Positions 33,148-41,307 of a stretch of DNA of 64,000 nt are shown here, piece after piece (the stretch's first letter is position 1; every line of letters begins with the position of its first letter). The stretch spans positions 30,114 through 94,113 of the forward strand of contig BNTV01000002.1 in assembly GCA_025996865.1 (NCBI GenBank), written 5' to 3'. A program made the translations under genes and the position numbers. A model generated the notes under the pieces. It ran no database searches. It was not told the DNA's origin and saw only the letters and a program-made list of their open reading frames with translations. The stretch is from Bacteroidia bacterium (GTDB taxonomy: Bacteria; Bacteroidota; Bacteroidia; Bacteroidales; Azobacteroidaceae).

Positions 33148-33882
33148 TACTTTTCTCTGAACCTCCTGATACTTTTGTCTAAACCAATCCAAAATATTTA
33201 TTCCATTGAGGGTTAAGCGCAATTTGTTCGGGTTGTCCTGCTCTTTTTCGATTTTTAGGTTTATGTTTTCTGCCGTAAATTTTTGATTGTGTTCGGGCGA
33301 AAAGAAAGAAAAGGATTTAGCCGTCAGGCTTTTGTCCGAAAATAGCATTTTAATGTATTCAATGCCAATCCCTATTTTCTTGCATAATTCCGCCATCCGC
33401 AAATTTTCTTTCATCATCGGGAACAAATCGTGTATGAGGTTTAATTCTTCCTGTGCTTTGTTTGGCTCGTAGTAAGAGCCGTAATTCCATTGGCAAATGC
33501 TTACGCCAATGAGCAACTTTCGTTCCTTGTTGTGTTTGTCAAGCAGTTCCAAAAGCGTTTGCTGTTTGATTTCTCCACCCAAAAACACGTTTCGCACCTT
33601 TTCGGCTGTAACGTAATTGTCTCGTTCCTGCAACTCGCGATAAACCTTGTAAATTGCCGCTTTGGTGTTATCAATAAGCGAATTTGTTTTCGTCGCTTCC
33701 GTTGTCCGTCCGCTTGCCTTGCTTGCTTTCACGTCCCAAAACTTCGGATTCACGTCGCATTTCATTCCGAAACGCACTTCTTTCCCATCAACGGTAATCC
33801 TGCAAAAAAGCGGAATCAGTCCGTTGGTTTTCTGCTTGTCCCTTTTCAGGTAAAAGAGAACTTTAAATGTACTTCTACTCAT
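33109..33882 (-). pseudogene. Chimeric or truncated tyrosine integrase: arm domain without catalytic domain
   Basis: Residues 1-130 begin MSRSTFKVLFYLKRDKQKTN and include RFGMKCDVNPKFWDVK, the N-terminal arm-type DNA-binding and core-binding portion of Bacteroidetes conjugative-element integrases. After about residue 128 the sequence changes to KAQEELNLIHDLFPMMKENL, MLFSDKSLTAKSFSFFSPEH and KLRLTLNGINILDWFRQKYQ. This second half has no integrase R-H-R-Y signature and resembles the C-terminal part of a different mobile-element protein, perhaps a mobilisation protein. I infer a fusion formed by deletion. It is unlikely to recombine DNA. Its position marks a mobile-element boundary beside the TIR operon. 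Confidence 0.65.
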
Positions 33883-34225
33883 AAAAACTCATTTTTCAAA
33901 TTACAAAATTACTGTATTTACTTTTAAATGAGTTTCATACAACATAGACAATATCAGACAGTTGTCGGCCAATTTCGGACAATTTGCACCTGTTTTTGTC
34001 TTCCCCTTTTTAAGGGGTACGAATTGGGTTACAAACTTTGTCCGGAAACGTCTTTTTTATGTCTTTTCCCCAAGTCAGAAATAAAATGAATATTCGCTTA
34101 TCTTACTGTTATTTAGAACTTTGTCCTATTTCTGTCCAATTCTGTCTGTGTATCAATTTTTTGCATAGAAATTTGGTAGGTTTTATGTTCGTTTTGTCCC
34201 TATTTTGTGTGTTGCCAAAGTTGCT
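33883..34225. other. Intergenic region upstream of the integrase remnant
   Basis: About 340 bases hold AT-rich sequence. Scattered GGACAATTT-like words and a small CCCCTTTTTAAGGGG palindrome near 34004 are the only structure I see. An 80-codon frame on + from 34038 has no family resemblance and runs into the following repeat, so I do not call it. Confidence 0.4.
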
Positions 34226-34249
34226 GGGAGCTACCGAAGGTTTAGTTCA
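34226..34249 (+). repeat. 24-bp direct repeat, copy 1 (copy 2 at 41308-41331)
   Basis: GGGAGCTACCGAAGG followed by TTTAGTTCA is identical at both places and in the same orientation, 7082 bp apart. GCGGTTT follows within five bases in both. The copies enclose the whole + strand cargo series. Confidence 0.9.
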
Positions 34250-34367
34250 GCGAGGCGGTTTGGCGCAATGGCGTGTGTAGCCCGCACAAACGGCAGTGCG
34301 ATTTTTGAAATTTCGTTCCCGCACGAGCCTCAGTGAACCGCCACCTGCGCTAAGCCACCGAACGGTA
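34250..34367. repeat. Imperfect inverted repeat of about 115 bp, copy A
   Basis: The left arm GCGGTTTGGCGCAATGGCG pairs imperfectly with the right arm CGCCACCTGCGCTAAGCCACC. The central part has CCCGCACAAACGG and TTCGTTCCCGCACGAGCC. Copy C at 35585 shares the layout and much of the central sequence. The form (imperfect stem, variable arms, between genes) recalls integron attC sites, but standard R'/R'' core sites are not evident. Confidence 0.7.
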
Positions 34368-34461
34368 TATAATTGTTATTTTTATTCGTTGCCAAACTTG
34401 CTGAAAAATAATATATTTTGGCAACAAATAAAATTATCTTTTGCCATATTGAATATTTTCT

Positions 34462-35337
34462 GTGCCAAAATCGTGGTTGGAAGCATTTGAACAATTGATT
34501 GCATTGTTGCAAAATTCTACGAAAAAGCGAAAGGTTGTTTTTATTGACGAAATTTCTTGGCTTGATACTCACAAATCGGGATTTCTAACCGCATTAGAGC
34601 ATTTTTGGAATGGTTGGGCTTGTTCAAAACGCGATACAATGCTGATTGTCTGCGGTTCGGCAACTTCGTGGATTGTTAAAAATCTTATCAACAATCACGG
34701 CGGATTGTACGACAGAATTACTGCCACAATTGAACTTTTACCTTTTACCTTACACGAAACTGAATTGTTTTTGAAATCAAAAAATATCAATTGGACACAC
34801 TACCAAATTGCTGAAATTTATATGATTATGGGTGGAATACCTTTTTATTTAGATAAATTAAAGCAAGGCAAAAGTGTGTCGCAAAATATTGACAATGTGC
34901 TTTTTAGAAAAAATGCAGAATTAAAAAAAGAGTATCAAAATTTATTTGTTTCGCTGTTTGACCACGCAGAAAATTACGAAAAAATTGTTGAAATTTTAAG
35001 TTCAAACCACAATGGTTTAACCCGCAAAGAGATACTTGAAAAGGCAAAAATGAAAAGTGGAAACAAAATCACAACAATTCTTAACAACTTGAAATACAGT
35101 GGTTTTATTCGTTCTTATTCGCAACCGACGAAAAAAACAGAAGTTATCTATCAACTGATTGATTCTTTCACGCTGTTTTATTATTATTTTATGCACAAAA
35201 ATAATTTTAGAGATGAAAAATTTTGGACAGCAATACATTTGCTTATACTGACCACTTTCGGAGTGAAGCAAAATAAATATTATGACATTGTTCAAAACGA
35301 AGTTACACTCGATGATTTGTTTGCAAAAAGTGCATAA
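34462..35337 (+). pseudogene. Truncated DUF234-type AAA ATPase gene
   Basis: The frame opens at a GTG and begins at the Walker B region (KRKVVFIDEISW), so the Walker A part is missing. It continues through SATSWIVKN, MGGIPFYLDKLKQ and the winged helix (NGLTRKEILEKAK). Compared with the intact relative at 38496, about 110 residues are deleted between DEKFWTA and ILTTFGVKQN, which removes most of the DUF234 nuclease-like domain. It ends VTLDDLFAKSA like the intact gene. Two independent losses make it non-functional. It sits between repeat copies A and C. Confidence 0.8.
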
Positions 35338-35378
35338 ATTTTACCCTACTCCATAGCATATTTGGCTCAAAAAAGTTA

Positions 35379-35386
35379 TATCTTTG
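35379..35386 (+). promoter_or_regulatory. -7 box TATCTTTG before the Fic fragment
   Basis: TATCTTTGC matches TAnnTTTG and lies 30 bases upstream of the ATG at 35417. A TTTG occurs 14 bases further up, closer than usual. Confidence 0.5.
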
Positions 35387-35416
35387 CACCGATAAATTTA
35401 ATTAAACGGCTCAAAT

Positions 35417-35560
35417 ATGTATAATTGGCAATTTGAAAAATGGGCGGAATTCGTTTATAACGAAGATATTATAAGCAATAATGCGTTGAAATTTGCAGAA
35501 CTCAACATTTTAATCCAAAACCTTGCAGGACGAAGCACAAACTATATTCTAAATATATGA
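35417..35560 (+). pseudogene. N-terminal stub of a Fic/DUF4172 protein
   Basis: The frame encodes 47 residues starting MYNWQFEKWAEFVYNEDII and NALKFAELNILIQNLAG, the N-terminal DUF4172 segment that precedes the Fic AMP-transferase domain. It ends after NYILNI and the sequence passes into repeat copy C 24 bases later. The Fic domain itself is absent. The stub retains its promoter. Confidence 0.65.
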
Positions 35561-35584
35561 ATATCAATTATTTATTTCCAACAA

Positions 35585-35700
35585 ACGGTTTGGCATAAGT
35601 GGTGGTGCATGCCCGCAGAAATATTTGTGCAAATTTTCAACTCCATTTCCCGCTCGAACCTTTGTGCCCCCGCTTCATAAAGCCGCCGACACGGAATACA
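35585..35700. repeat. Imperfect inverted repeat of about 115 bp, copy C
   Basis: The left arm CGGTTTGGCATAAGTGGTGG pairs imperfectly with CCCCGCTTCATAAAGCCGCCG. The centre has CCCGCAGAAATATTTGTGC and TTTCCCGCTCGAACC, aligning with copy A (34250-34367). It lies directly after the truncated Fic stub. Confidence 0.7.
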
Positions 35701-35790
35701 AATAATACGCAATAAAAAAATTTCTTCTAATATTCAGACAGTAAAAATGTTGAGATTTTTTTTCAAAAATGTAATCTAAAATAATTTTAC

Positions 35791-35798
35791 TAATTTTG
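35791..35798 (+). promoter_or_regulatory. -7 box TAATTTTG before the DUF1016 fragment
   Basis: TAATTTTGCG matches TAnnTTTG and is 27 bases upstream of the ATG at 35826. Confidence 0.5.
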
Positions 35799-35825
35799 CG
35801 TTTGTAAAATTGCAACTTATGTGAT

Positions 35826-36212
35826 ATGGAAAAAGGCATTCAGAAAGACGGAACCCAATATAATTATCTGATTGAGCAAATCGGAGATTTGTTGTTGCAA
35901 GGACGCAAGCAAGCGGTTTATGCAGTGAACAATCTTTTAGTACAAACTTATTGGCAAGTAGGAAAATATATTGTCGAGTACGAACAAAGAGGAATGGAAA
36001 AATCTGAATACGGCTCAAAATTATTAGACAGATTGTCGAAAGACCTTACTGTTTTGTATGGCAGAGGTTTTGGTCGCTCCAATCTTGTGTATATCAGAAA
36101 ATTATATCTTGCTTATCAAATTAGTGGGACAAAGACCGTACCGCCAGACGTTAGCGGTAATGCGCGGGCGACACAGCAGTACAGCGAACACCAAGAAAAG
36201 ACAGGAAATTAG
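35826..36212 (+). pseudogene. DUF1016 (YhcG-like) N-terminal domain fused to repeat-derived tail
   Basis: Residues 1-100 (YLIEQIGDLLLQGRKQAVYA, NNLLVQTYWQVGKYIVE, LYGRGFGRSNLVYIRKLY) are the winged-helix N-terminal domain of DUF1016 proteins. In intact proteins a PD-(D/E)XK nuclease domain follows. Here the frame instead runs into a GC-rich repeat at 36141 that encodes PPDVSGNARATQQYSEHQ. The nuclease domain is lost, so the product would be a DNA-binding stub of 128 residues. Intact relatives are about 340 residues. It has its own -7 box. Confidence 0.75.
36141..36192. repeat. GC-rich cassette-junction repeat (GTTAGCGGTA orientation)
   Basis: GTTAGCGGTA (36150-36159) is followed by ATGCGCGGGCGACACAGC. 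Its exact reverse complement TACCGCTAAC occurs at 37538-37547, followed by a similar AATGCGGGACAGTGCG. The two bracket the VOC and AraC genes. Confidence 0.65.
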
Positions 36213-36253
36213 AGAATGTCGCATTTATACAATTTTTGAGAGAGCAGACACCG

Positions 36254-36261
36254 TAATTTTG
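36254..36261 (+). promoter_or_regulatory. -7 box TAATTTTG before the VOC gene
   Basis: CCGTAATTTTGCACC matches the Bacteroidetes -7 consensus 32 bases upstream of the ATG at 36294. Confidence 0.55.
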
Positions 36262-36293
36262 CACCGAATTTTTAATTTAAAAACGAAAAGAAA

Positions 36294-36653
36294 ATGGACA
36301 AATTAATTGCTTGGGTAGAAATCCCGACTGCCGACTTCGAGAGAGCGGTAAAGTTTTACAATTCGGTGTTCAAAATGGAATTAACCGTGATTGATTGTGG
36401 CGACAGCGACGAAAAAATGGCTTGTTTTCCAACGGACGAAGGTGCAGTCGTTCATTCGCCATACGCCAAACCGTCTGAAAATGGCGCAATTGTCAGTTTC
36501 ACGGTTCCCGACAGTATTGAGGCGACAATTTCACGTGTGGAACAGGGAAATGGTAAAGTCATTATTCCAAAAACGAAAATCGAAGCAGAAAACAAAGGTT
36601 ATTTTGCTTTGTGTACTGATTGCGAGGGTAATAAAATCGGACTTTACGAGTAA
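36294..36653 (+). CDS. VOC-family (glyoxalase/bleomycin-resistance fold) protein
   Basis: The 119-residue protein is a single VOC module. It opens IAWVEIPTADFERAVKFYNS, the typical first beta-alpha unit, with a Glu after the strand as a possible metal ligand. The last strand TDCEGNKIGLYE is equally typical. Substrate cannot be read; glyoxalase-like, antibiotic-binding or uncharacterised small-molecule roles are possible. It has its own promoter and is followed 10 bases later by a strong terminator, so it is a monocistronic unit, as gene-cassette cargo often is. Confidence 0.88.
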   Translation: MDKLIAWVEIPTADFERAVKFYNSVFKMELTVIDCGDSDEKMACFPTDEGAVVHSPYAKPSENGAIVSFTVPDSIEATISRVEQGNGKVIIPKTKIEAENKGYFALCTDCEGNKIGLYE

Positions 36654-36663
36654 TCAATTTTGG

Positions 36664-36694
36664 GGACTGCGGACAATTTCGCAGTCCTTTTATT
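36664..36694 (+). terminator. Rho-independent terminator after the VOC gene
   Basis: The perfect 8-bp stem GGACTGCG (36664-36671) / CGCAGTCC (36680-36687) has an 8-base loop and is followed by TTTTATT. It ends 12 bases before the AraC start. Confidence 0.9.
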
Positions 36695-36706
36695 CAAATT
36701 TTGCTT

Positions 36707-37516
36707 ATGCCTATTCATTTCGCAACACCCTCGAAATCATTAGCACCCTATATCAAACGATATTGGGCAATTGAAAATGGTTTGGATAAAGGCGAAATTT
36801 GTGTACAGCGGATTACCCCGACAGGTTTAACCGAATTAATGTTGTATTTCACGCCACGACCGAAAATTTTAACCGACAACAAGTATTTGTCGGACAATGT
36901 TACGTTACACGGGTACCAAAACGGTTTTTACGATATGGAATTGTCAGGAGAATTGTCCGTTTTTTCCATTGTTTTTCAACCGCAAGGCTTAATGCAGTTT
37001 TTCCATTTTCCGTTGAGTGAGATTTGCAACCGAAATATTTCTCTGAAAGATATAAACGGACAAGCAGGGCGAGATTTGGAAGAAAAAATGAACATAGCGA
37101 CTACTTTTCAGCAAAGAGTGAGCATTGTTGAAACTTATCTTTTTGAGTTGCTGAAAAATAATTTTAACGATTTTGAGTTCCGCAGAATAAGTCATATCGC
37201 AGAATTGATAAAGCGAACTTACGGAAATATCAATGTCGCTCAAATGGCTTCAGAAGCCTGTTTAAGTCGCAAACAATTTGAGCGGGTTTTTGCCGAATAT
37301 ATCGGAATTAGTCCGAAACAATACTTAAAAATCATTCGTTTTCAATTCGCCATATTCCAAAAACAGCGAAATATCAATCTGAATATGACAGAGTTATCGT
37401 ACGAAAGCGGATATTTCGACCAATCGCATTTTATTAACGACTTCAAGTTGTTGAGTGGCTTGACACCGAAACAATATTTTGCTGAAAATGAGGCATGTTC
37501 AGATTTTTTTGAATAA
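36707..37516 (+). CDS. AraC-family transcriptional regulator
   Basis: The protein has 269 residues from the ATG at 36707 (a TTG two codons earlier is less likely). The N-terminal 150 residues include SLAPYIKRYWAIE and PTGLTELMLYF, a DUF6597-like sensory domain. The C-terminal double HTH contains VAQMASEACLSRKQFERVF, GISPKQYLKIIRF, and SYESGYFDQSHFINDFKLLSG. The target is unknown. It begins 12 bases past the terminator of the VOC gene, within that terminator's shadow, so it needs its own promoter; none matching TAnnTTTG is evident between them. It may regulate the VOC gene or be independent cargo. Confidence 0.92.
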   Translation: MPIHFATPSKSLAPYIKRYWAIENGLDKGEICVQRITPTGLTELMLYFTPRPKILTDNKYLSDNVTLHGYQNGFYDMELSGELSVFSIVFQPQGLMQFFHFPLSEICNRNISLKDINGQAGRDLEEKMNIATTFQQRVSIVETYLFELLKNNFNDFEFRRISHIAELIKRTYGNINVAQMASEACLSRKQFERVFAEYIGISPKQYLKIIRFQFAIFQKQRNINLNMTELSYESGYFDQSHFINDFKLLSGLTPKQYFAENEACSDFFE

Positions 37517-37530
37517 TTTTGTGCCTAATA

Positions 37531-37580
37531 AATGCACTACCGCTAACAGGGCTGCAATGCGGGACAGTGCGATGGGTAAT
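37531..37580. repeat. GC-rich cassette-junction repeat (TACCGCTAAC orientation)
   Basis: TACCGCTAAC at 37538-37547, then GGGCTGCAATGCGGGACAGT and GCGAT. It is the inverted counterpart of the sequence at 36150, and the GACAGTGCGAT part resembles the centre of copy A (GGCAGTGCGAT). Confidence 0.6.
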
Positions 37581-37601
37581 TGACAGCAAAAAGAAAACAA
37601 A

Positions 37602-38402
37602 ATGGAAATTGTAAAAACAACATTTGACAAAATTAAAGATTATCGAGTGGAATACCTGAACTCGTTACCTGAATTTCAAGAGTTATTCATAGAGATAATG
37701 ATAAACAACTCTGACTTTTACTTACTCAAAGCAGACAACGAAAATGTTGGCTATGCGATTAAAAATAACGACAGCGTTTTGATAGAATTTTATGTTGTAA
37801 ATAAATATGTTTCAAGTAACAATGACTTTTTTCGACAATTTCTAAAAGAATTATCAATTTATGAAGTTTATTGCAAATCATTTGACTTTCTTTTGCTCAA
37901 TAATTGTCTGTTAAATTCTTTTCCATATAGAGTGATTGGCGTGTTGTTTCGCGACTATGTTGAGCCACTTGTTAGAACGGATACAGAAATAACAATGCTA
38001 AAGTCTGATTTTTCGTCTGTGGACTTTTTGCTCAATCAAGATAATTCGATAAAAGAACTTTTTGAGACTGAACAGCAGTTAAAAGAATATATTACAACCG
38101 ACAATGTTTTTGAGTTTTACCGAAACAATGAATTTGTTGGTTGTGGAATGGTATTGCGAACAAATCCCGACTGGACTTTTTGTGATTTGGGCGTTTGGGT
38201 TCATCCACTGAAACGAGGAAATGGAATTGGCTCACAAATTATTTTGAAATTGAGAGAGTTTGCCATAAAACACGGAATGGAGCCAAGTTGTGGTTGTTCA
38301 ATAGAAAACATTGCTTCACAAAAAACTATTGAGAAAAGTGGATTTGTGAGTAAATACAAATTGATAGAATTTACAACAAAAAAATTGGCAGGAATTTGGT
38401 AG
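37602..38402 (+). CDS. GNAT-family N-acetyltransferase with extra N-terminal domain
   Basis: The 266-residue protein ends in a GNAT domain (about 140-260). DLGVWVHPLKRGNGIGSQII contains the acetyl-CoA-binding R-G-N-G-I-G loop, and SIENIASQKTIEKSGF is the following helix. The N-terminal 130 residues may be a degenerate second GNAT-like fold (YAIKNNDSVLIEFYVV). The acceptor is unknown. It is preceded by a cassette-junction repeat and followed by the hairpin at 38433. Single GNAT genes are frequent cargo of cassette arrays. Confidence 0.85.
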   Translation: MEIVKTTFDKIKDYRVEYLNSLPEFQELFIEIMINNSDFYLLKADNENVGYAIKNNDSVLIEFYVVNKYVSSNNDFFRQFLKELSIYEVYCKSFDFLLLNNCLLNSFPYRVIGVLFRDYVEPLVRTDTEITMLKSDFSSVDFLLNQDNSIKELFETEQQLKEYITTDNVFEFYRNNEFVGCGMVLRTNPDWTFCDLGVWVHPLKRGNGIGSQIILKLREFAIKHGMEPSCGCSIENIASQKTIEKSGFVSKYKLIEFTTKKLAGIW

Positions 38403-38432
38403 ATTTTATGTTCCTTTTATTCCTTTTGTCCC

Positions 38433-38486
38433 TTTTCAATTTGGCGGTATCTATTATTTTTTATACCTTTACCGCCAATTTGAAAA
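38433..38486. repeat. Perfect 17-bp inverted repeat TTTTCAATTTGGCGGTA, left flank of ATPase gene
   Basis: TTTTCAATTTGGCGGTA (38433-38449) and TACCGCCAATTTGAAAA (38470-38486) are exact complements around a 20-base loop. The same hairpin core recurs directly after the ATPase gene at 39910-39953. AATTTGGCGGTATCTAT is common to both flanks in direct orientation. Confidence 0.9.
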
Positions 38487-38495
38487 CAAATTATT

Positions 38496-39911
38496 ATGAA
38501 TAAAATTGTCGGCAGAAAGAAGGAAACAGAACTGTTGCAGCGAATAGTAGAATCAAACGAACCGGAATTTGTTGCGGTTTATGGGCGGCGCAGAGTTGGC
38601 AAAACGTTCTTAATCAAGGAGTTTTTCAATAACAATTTTACTTTTTATTTTTCGGGAAGTGAAAATGCAAGCCTGAAGATGCAATTGGAAAATTTCCAAA
38701 TCGCTTTTCAAAATTATTTTAATATGACAATACCTGCACCGAAAAATTGGACCATTGCATTTGAATGCTTACGAAAAGGTATTAGCAGCTCAAGAAAACG
38801 GGGAAGAAAAGTGATTTTTATTGATGAAATGCCTTGGATTGCAACAATGGGTTCAAATTTTATTCAAGCATTTGAGTATTGGTGGAATACTTATGCTTCG
38901 TCAAATCCGGATATTTTGCTGATTATTTGCGGCTCTTCAACTTCCTGGATGCTTAATAAAATTATTAAAAATCGGGGTGGTTTGCATAACCGGGTTACTC
39001 GACAGATTTCGGTTCAACCATTTACACTGAAAGAATGTGAGGAATTTGCAACAAAACAAAAAATGCTGATAGACACGAATCAAATACTTGATTACTATAT
39101 GATTTTAGGCGGAGTTCCCTATTATTGGAAACATTTGGATAAATCAAAAGGATTGCCGCAAAATATTGATAATCTTTTTTTTAACAATGATGCGGTCTTG
39201 AAAGATGAATTTGCCGAAATTTTCAATTCGCTGTTTAAACATTCCGAAAAATACGTTACGCTTGTAATTACACTTGGCCGGAAGCGTATGGGACTTACAA
39301 GGGAAGAAATTGTAGATTTATCTAATATATCTGACGGCGGCTCCATTACAAGAATGTTGGAAGAGTTGGAACAATGTGGGTTTATTCGTTCTTATTACGG
39401 TTTCGGAAAAAAAAACCGCGACAGAATTTTTCAGTTAATAGATTTATTTTCATTGTTTTATCTTAACTTTATTCACGACGGGAAAAAGAATGACGAACAC
39501 TATTGGACGAATAATTTCAATACTTCAAAACACAATACCTGGCGGGGTTATGCTTTTGAACAAACGTGTTTGTGGCATATACCGCAGATAAAACACAAAT
39601 TGGGTATTTCCGGTGTATCAACCAATTATTCTTCGTGGAGAAGTATGGAAAATTCCGCACAAATAGACCTTGTAATTGACCGGAACGACCATATAATCAA
39701 TCTCTGCGAAACGAAATATTCCAAAGACGAATACGCCATTACAAAGGAATACAACGACGTTCTTCGCAAAAGATACGCTCTGTTTACAGACGAAACAAAA
39801 ACTCGTAAGACTGTTCATTCAACAATGATTACAACTTTTGGAGTGAAGCATAATATGTACCGGGGAAATGTCCAAAGCGAAGTGATATTAGACGATTTGT
39901 TTGCATTTTAA
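38496..39911 (+). CDS. AAA ATPase with C-terminal DUF234 domain
   Basis: The 471-residue protein has Walker A GRRRVGKT (residues 31-38) after IVGRKKETELLQRI. Walker B is KVIFIDEMPW (residues about 106-115), followed by CGSSTSWMLNKII. A winged helix (MGLTREEIVDLSN) separates it from a DUF234 C terminus (IDLVIDRNDHIINLCETKYS), which carries a nuclease-like D-E-K pattern. Such archaeal-type ATPases are widespread in Bacteroidetes and poorly understood; DNA binding and cleavage, or a toxin-like role, have been suggested from the fold. It is flanked on both sides by the same hairpin. A broken relative lies at 34462. Confidence 0.85.
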   Translation: MNKIVGRKKETELLQRIVESNEPEFVAVYGRRRVGKTFLIKEFFNNNFTFYFSGSENASLKMQLENFQIAFQNYFNMTIPAPKNWTIAFECLRKGISSSRKRGRKVIFIDEMPWIATMGSNFIQAFEYWWNTYASSNPDILLIICGSSTSWMLNKIIKNRGGLHNRVTRQISVQPFTLKECEEFATKQKMLIDTNQILDYYMILGGVPYYWKHLDKSKGLPQNIDNLFFNNDAVLKDEFAEIFNSLFKHSEKYVTLVITLGRKRMGLTREEIVDLSNISDGGSITRMLEELEQCGFIRSYYGFGKKNRDRIFQLIDLFSLFYLNFIHDGKKNDEHYWTNNFNTSKHNTWRGYAFEQTCLWHIPQIKHKLGISGVSTNYSSWRSMENSAQIDLVIDRNDHIINLCETKYSKDEYAITKEYNDVLRKRYALFTDETKTRKTVHSTMITTFGVKHNMYRGNVQSEVILDDLFAF

Positions 39912-39953
39912 TTTGGCGGTATCTATATATTTTAGATGACTTACCGCCAAATT
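39910..39953. repeat. Hairpin AATTTGGCGGTA/TACCGCCAAATT, right flank of ATPase gene
   Basis: The arms at 39910-39921 and 39942-39953 surround a 20-base loop. It overlaps the TAA stop of the ATPase gene and could act as a terminator without a T-tract. It matches the left-flank hairpin at 38433-38486. Confidence 0.85.
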
Positions 39954-40142
39954 GAAATGATGCTGAAAAGGTGTTTTAGACTAAAAAAAAGCTTCTGTAG
40001 ATTTTATTTTTGGTGCATCAAAATATTTTTGAGCCATTTTTATTCATCTGTGTGTAAAAATTCATGTACCTTTACATCCGAAATTTATTAGTCAAAAGCA
40101 ATAAATAATTAAATAACAATGATTTATATTATTTGATTTTAT

Positions 40143-41231
40143 ATGAGACAAATCTTATTTATTTTTTTTGTACTCTTACCTTTTGTGGTTGCATCTGCTC
40201 AAAAAAAACAAGCACAAAGCAATCATTCATTTTTTCATATAGACATATTTGATTACAAATACTACTTCTGTGATGAATGCAATTTTCCGAAATCCACTCA
40301 TAATTTAACACTCAATTTATTAGGAGGGACGTCCAAAAACCAATATGGATTGGTTGTCGGTACATTACTCAATGTAATTGATAATAATGCATACGGTATT
40401 CAGATTGCCGGACTTTACAATTATGTCGGAAATCAAGGAAAAGGCTTAGCTGTTACGGGATTTATAAATAATTATAAATCTCATACAGGCGTTCAAATAG
40501 CGGGGTTTAATACAGCAGAAAAAATGAGAGGTGTTCAGATAGGATTCGTGAATAGTTCTATTGATATGCAAGGCATCCAAATAGGATTTATGAATAATTA
40601 CGAAGGCTTGCAAACACTCAAAGGACTTCAGATTGGAGTTTTAAATGAAGGAAAAAGTCGATTTCAAATCGGTCTTTGCAATATATCCGAAAACAACCAA
40701 TATCCATTGGGGTTGGTAAATATTGTCAAAAATGGAGAAATGAATGTCGGATTAGCTTCCGATGAAATTGGAAATGTGACTGCACAATTTCTTTCGGGTG
40801 GTCAATATTTGTACGGAATAGTTGGACTTGGTTTTAATACTAAATCATCAGACCACTTAATCCTTCAAGGCGGAATCGGAGCACATCTGAATTTTTCATC
40901 CAAATTCAGAATTAACATGGAAGTTTCAACCAAATTTTTGACAAGAACCTTTATTTATGTCGGAAACGACGATGCCGAATATGAAAAAAGGAAAAAAGAA
41001 TTTGACTTTAAAGCGCTCACGGGATATTCATTTGGCATTTTCCCATCTTTTAATTTTGTCAAAAAAATTGAATTATTTGGGGGCCCAACATTGAATTATC
41101 TGCATACAAACACGTTGGATAATAAAAGTTTATTTTCTTCAAAATATATTTGGAAAGACTTCAATTCAACTTCATTAAGACAACTTTATATCGGATATTC
41201 TGTCGGATTAAGATATGTTCTGAAAAATTAA
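40143..41231 (+). CDS. Secreted surface repeat protein (LA_2272-like)
   Basis: The protein has 362 residues with a signal peptide (MRQILFIFFVLLPFVVASAQ). Residues 85-210 consist of 10-15-residue repeats of the type GVQIAGFN, GVQIGFVN, GIQIGFMN, GLQIGVLN and QIGLCN, the pattern of LA_2272-type surface proteins. The last 130 residues alternate like outer-membrane beta-strands and end LRYVLKN. Function is unknown; a location at the outer membrane is inferred. TACCTTTA at about 40066 may be its -7 box. It is the last + strand gene before the second copy of the 24-bp direct repeat. Confidence 0.7.
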   Translation: MRQILFIFFVLLPFVVASAQKKQAQSNHSFFHIDIFDYKYYFCDECNFPKSTHNLTLNLLGGTSKNQYGLVVGTLLNVIDNNAYGIQIAGLYNYVGNQGKGLAVTGFINNYKSHTGVQIAGFNTAEKMRGVQIGFVNSSIDMQGIQIGFMNNYEGLQTLKGLQIGVLNEGKSRFQIGLCNISENNQYPLGLVNIVKNGEMNVGLASDEIGNVTAQFLSGGQYLYGIVGLGFNTKSSDHLILQGGIGAHLNFSSKFRINMEVSTKFLTRTFIYVGNDDAEYEKRKKEFDFKALTGYSFGIFPSFNFVKKIELFGGPTLNYLHTNTLDNKSLFSSKYIWKDFNSTSLRQLYIGYSVGLRYVLKN

Positions 41232-41307
41232 TTGTTATTTTTTTATGAAACTTCCTGCAATATAATATATTTCATTATATTTGTCGCAACAATTGATGGG
41301 AGATGCC

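Noticed and set aside
34038..34280. 80-codon frame on + before the ATPase remnant
   Set aside because: Composition is hydrophobic and cysteine-rich without a signal pattern. The frame runs into the 24-bp direct repeat and inverted repeat A, and I see no homology.
34250..37580. Standard integron with attC sites
   Set aside because: I could not find consistent seven-base core sites or an integron integrase. The repeats are reported as attC-like in form only.
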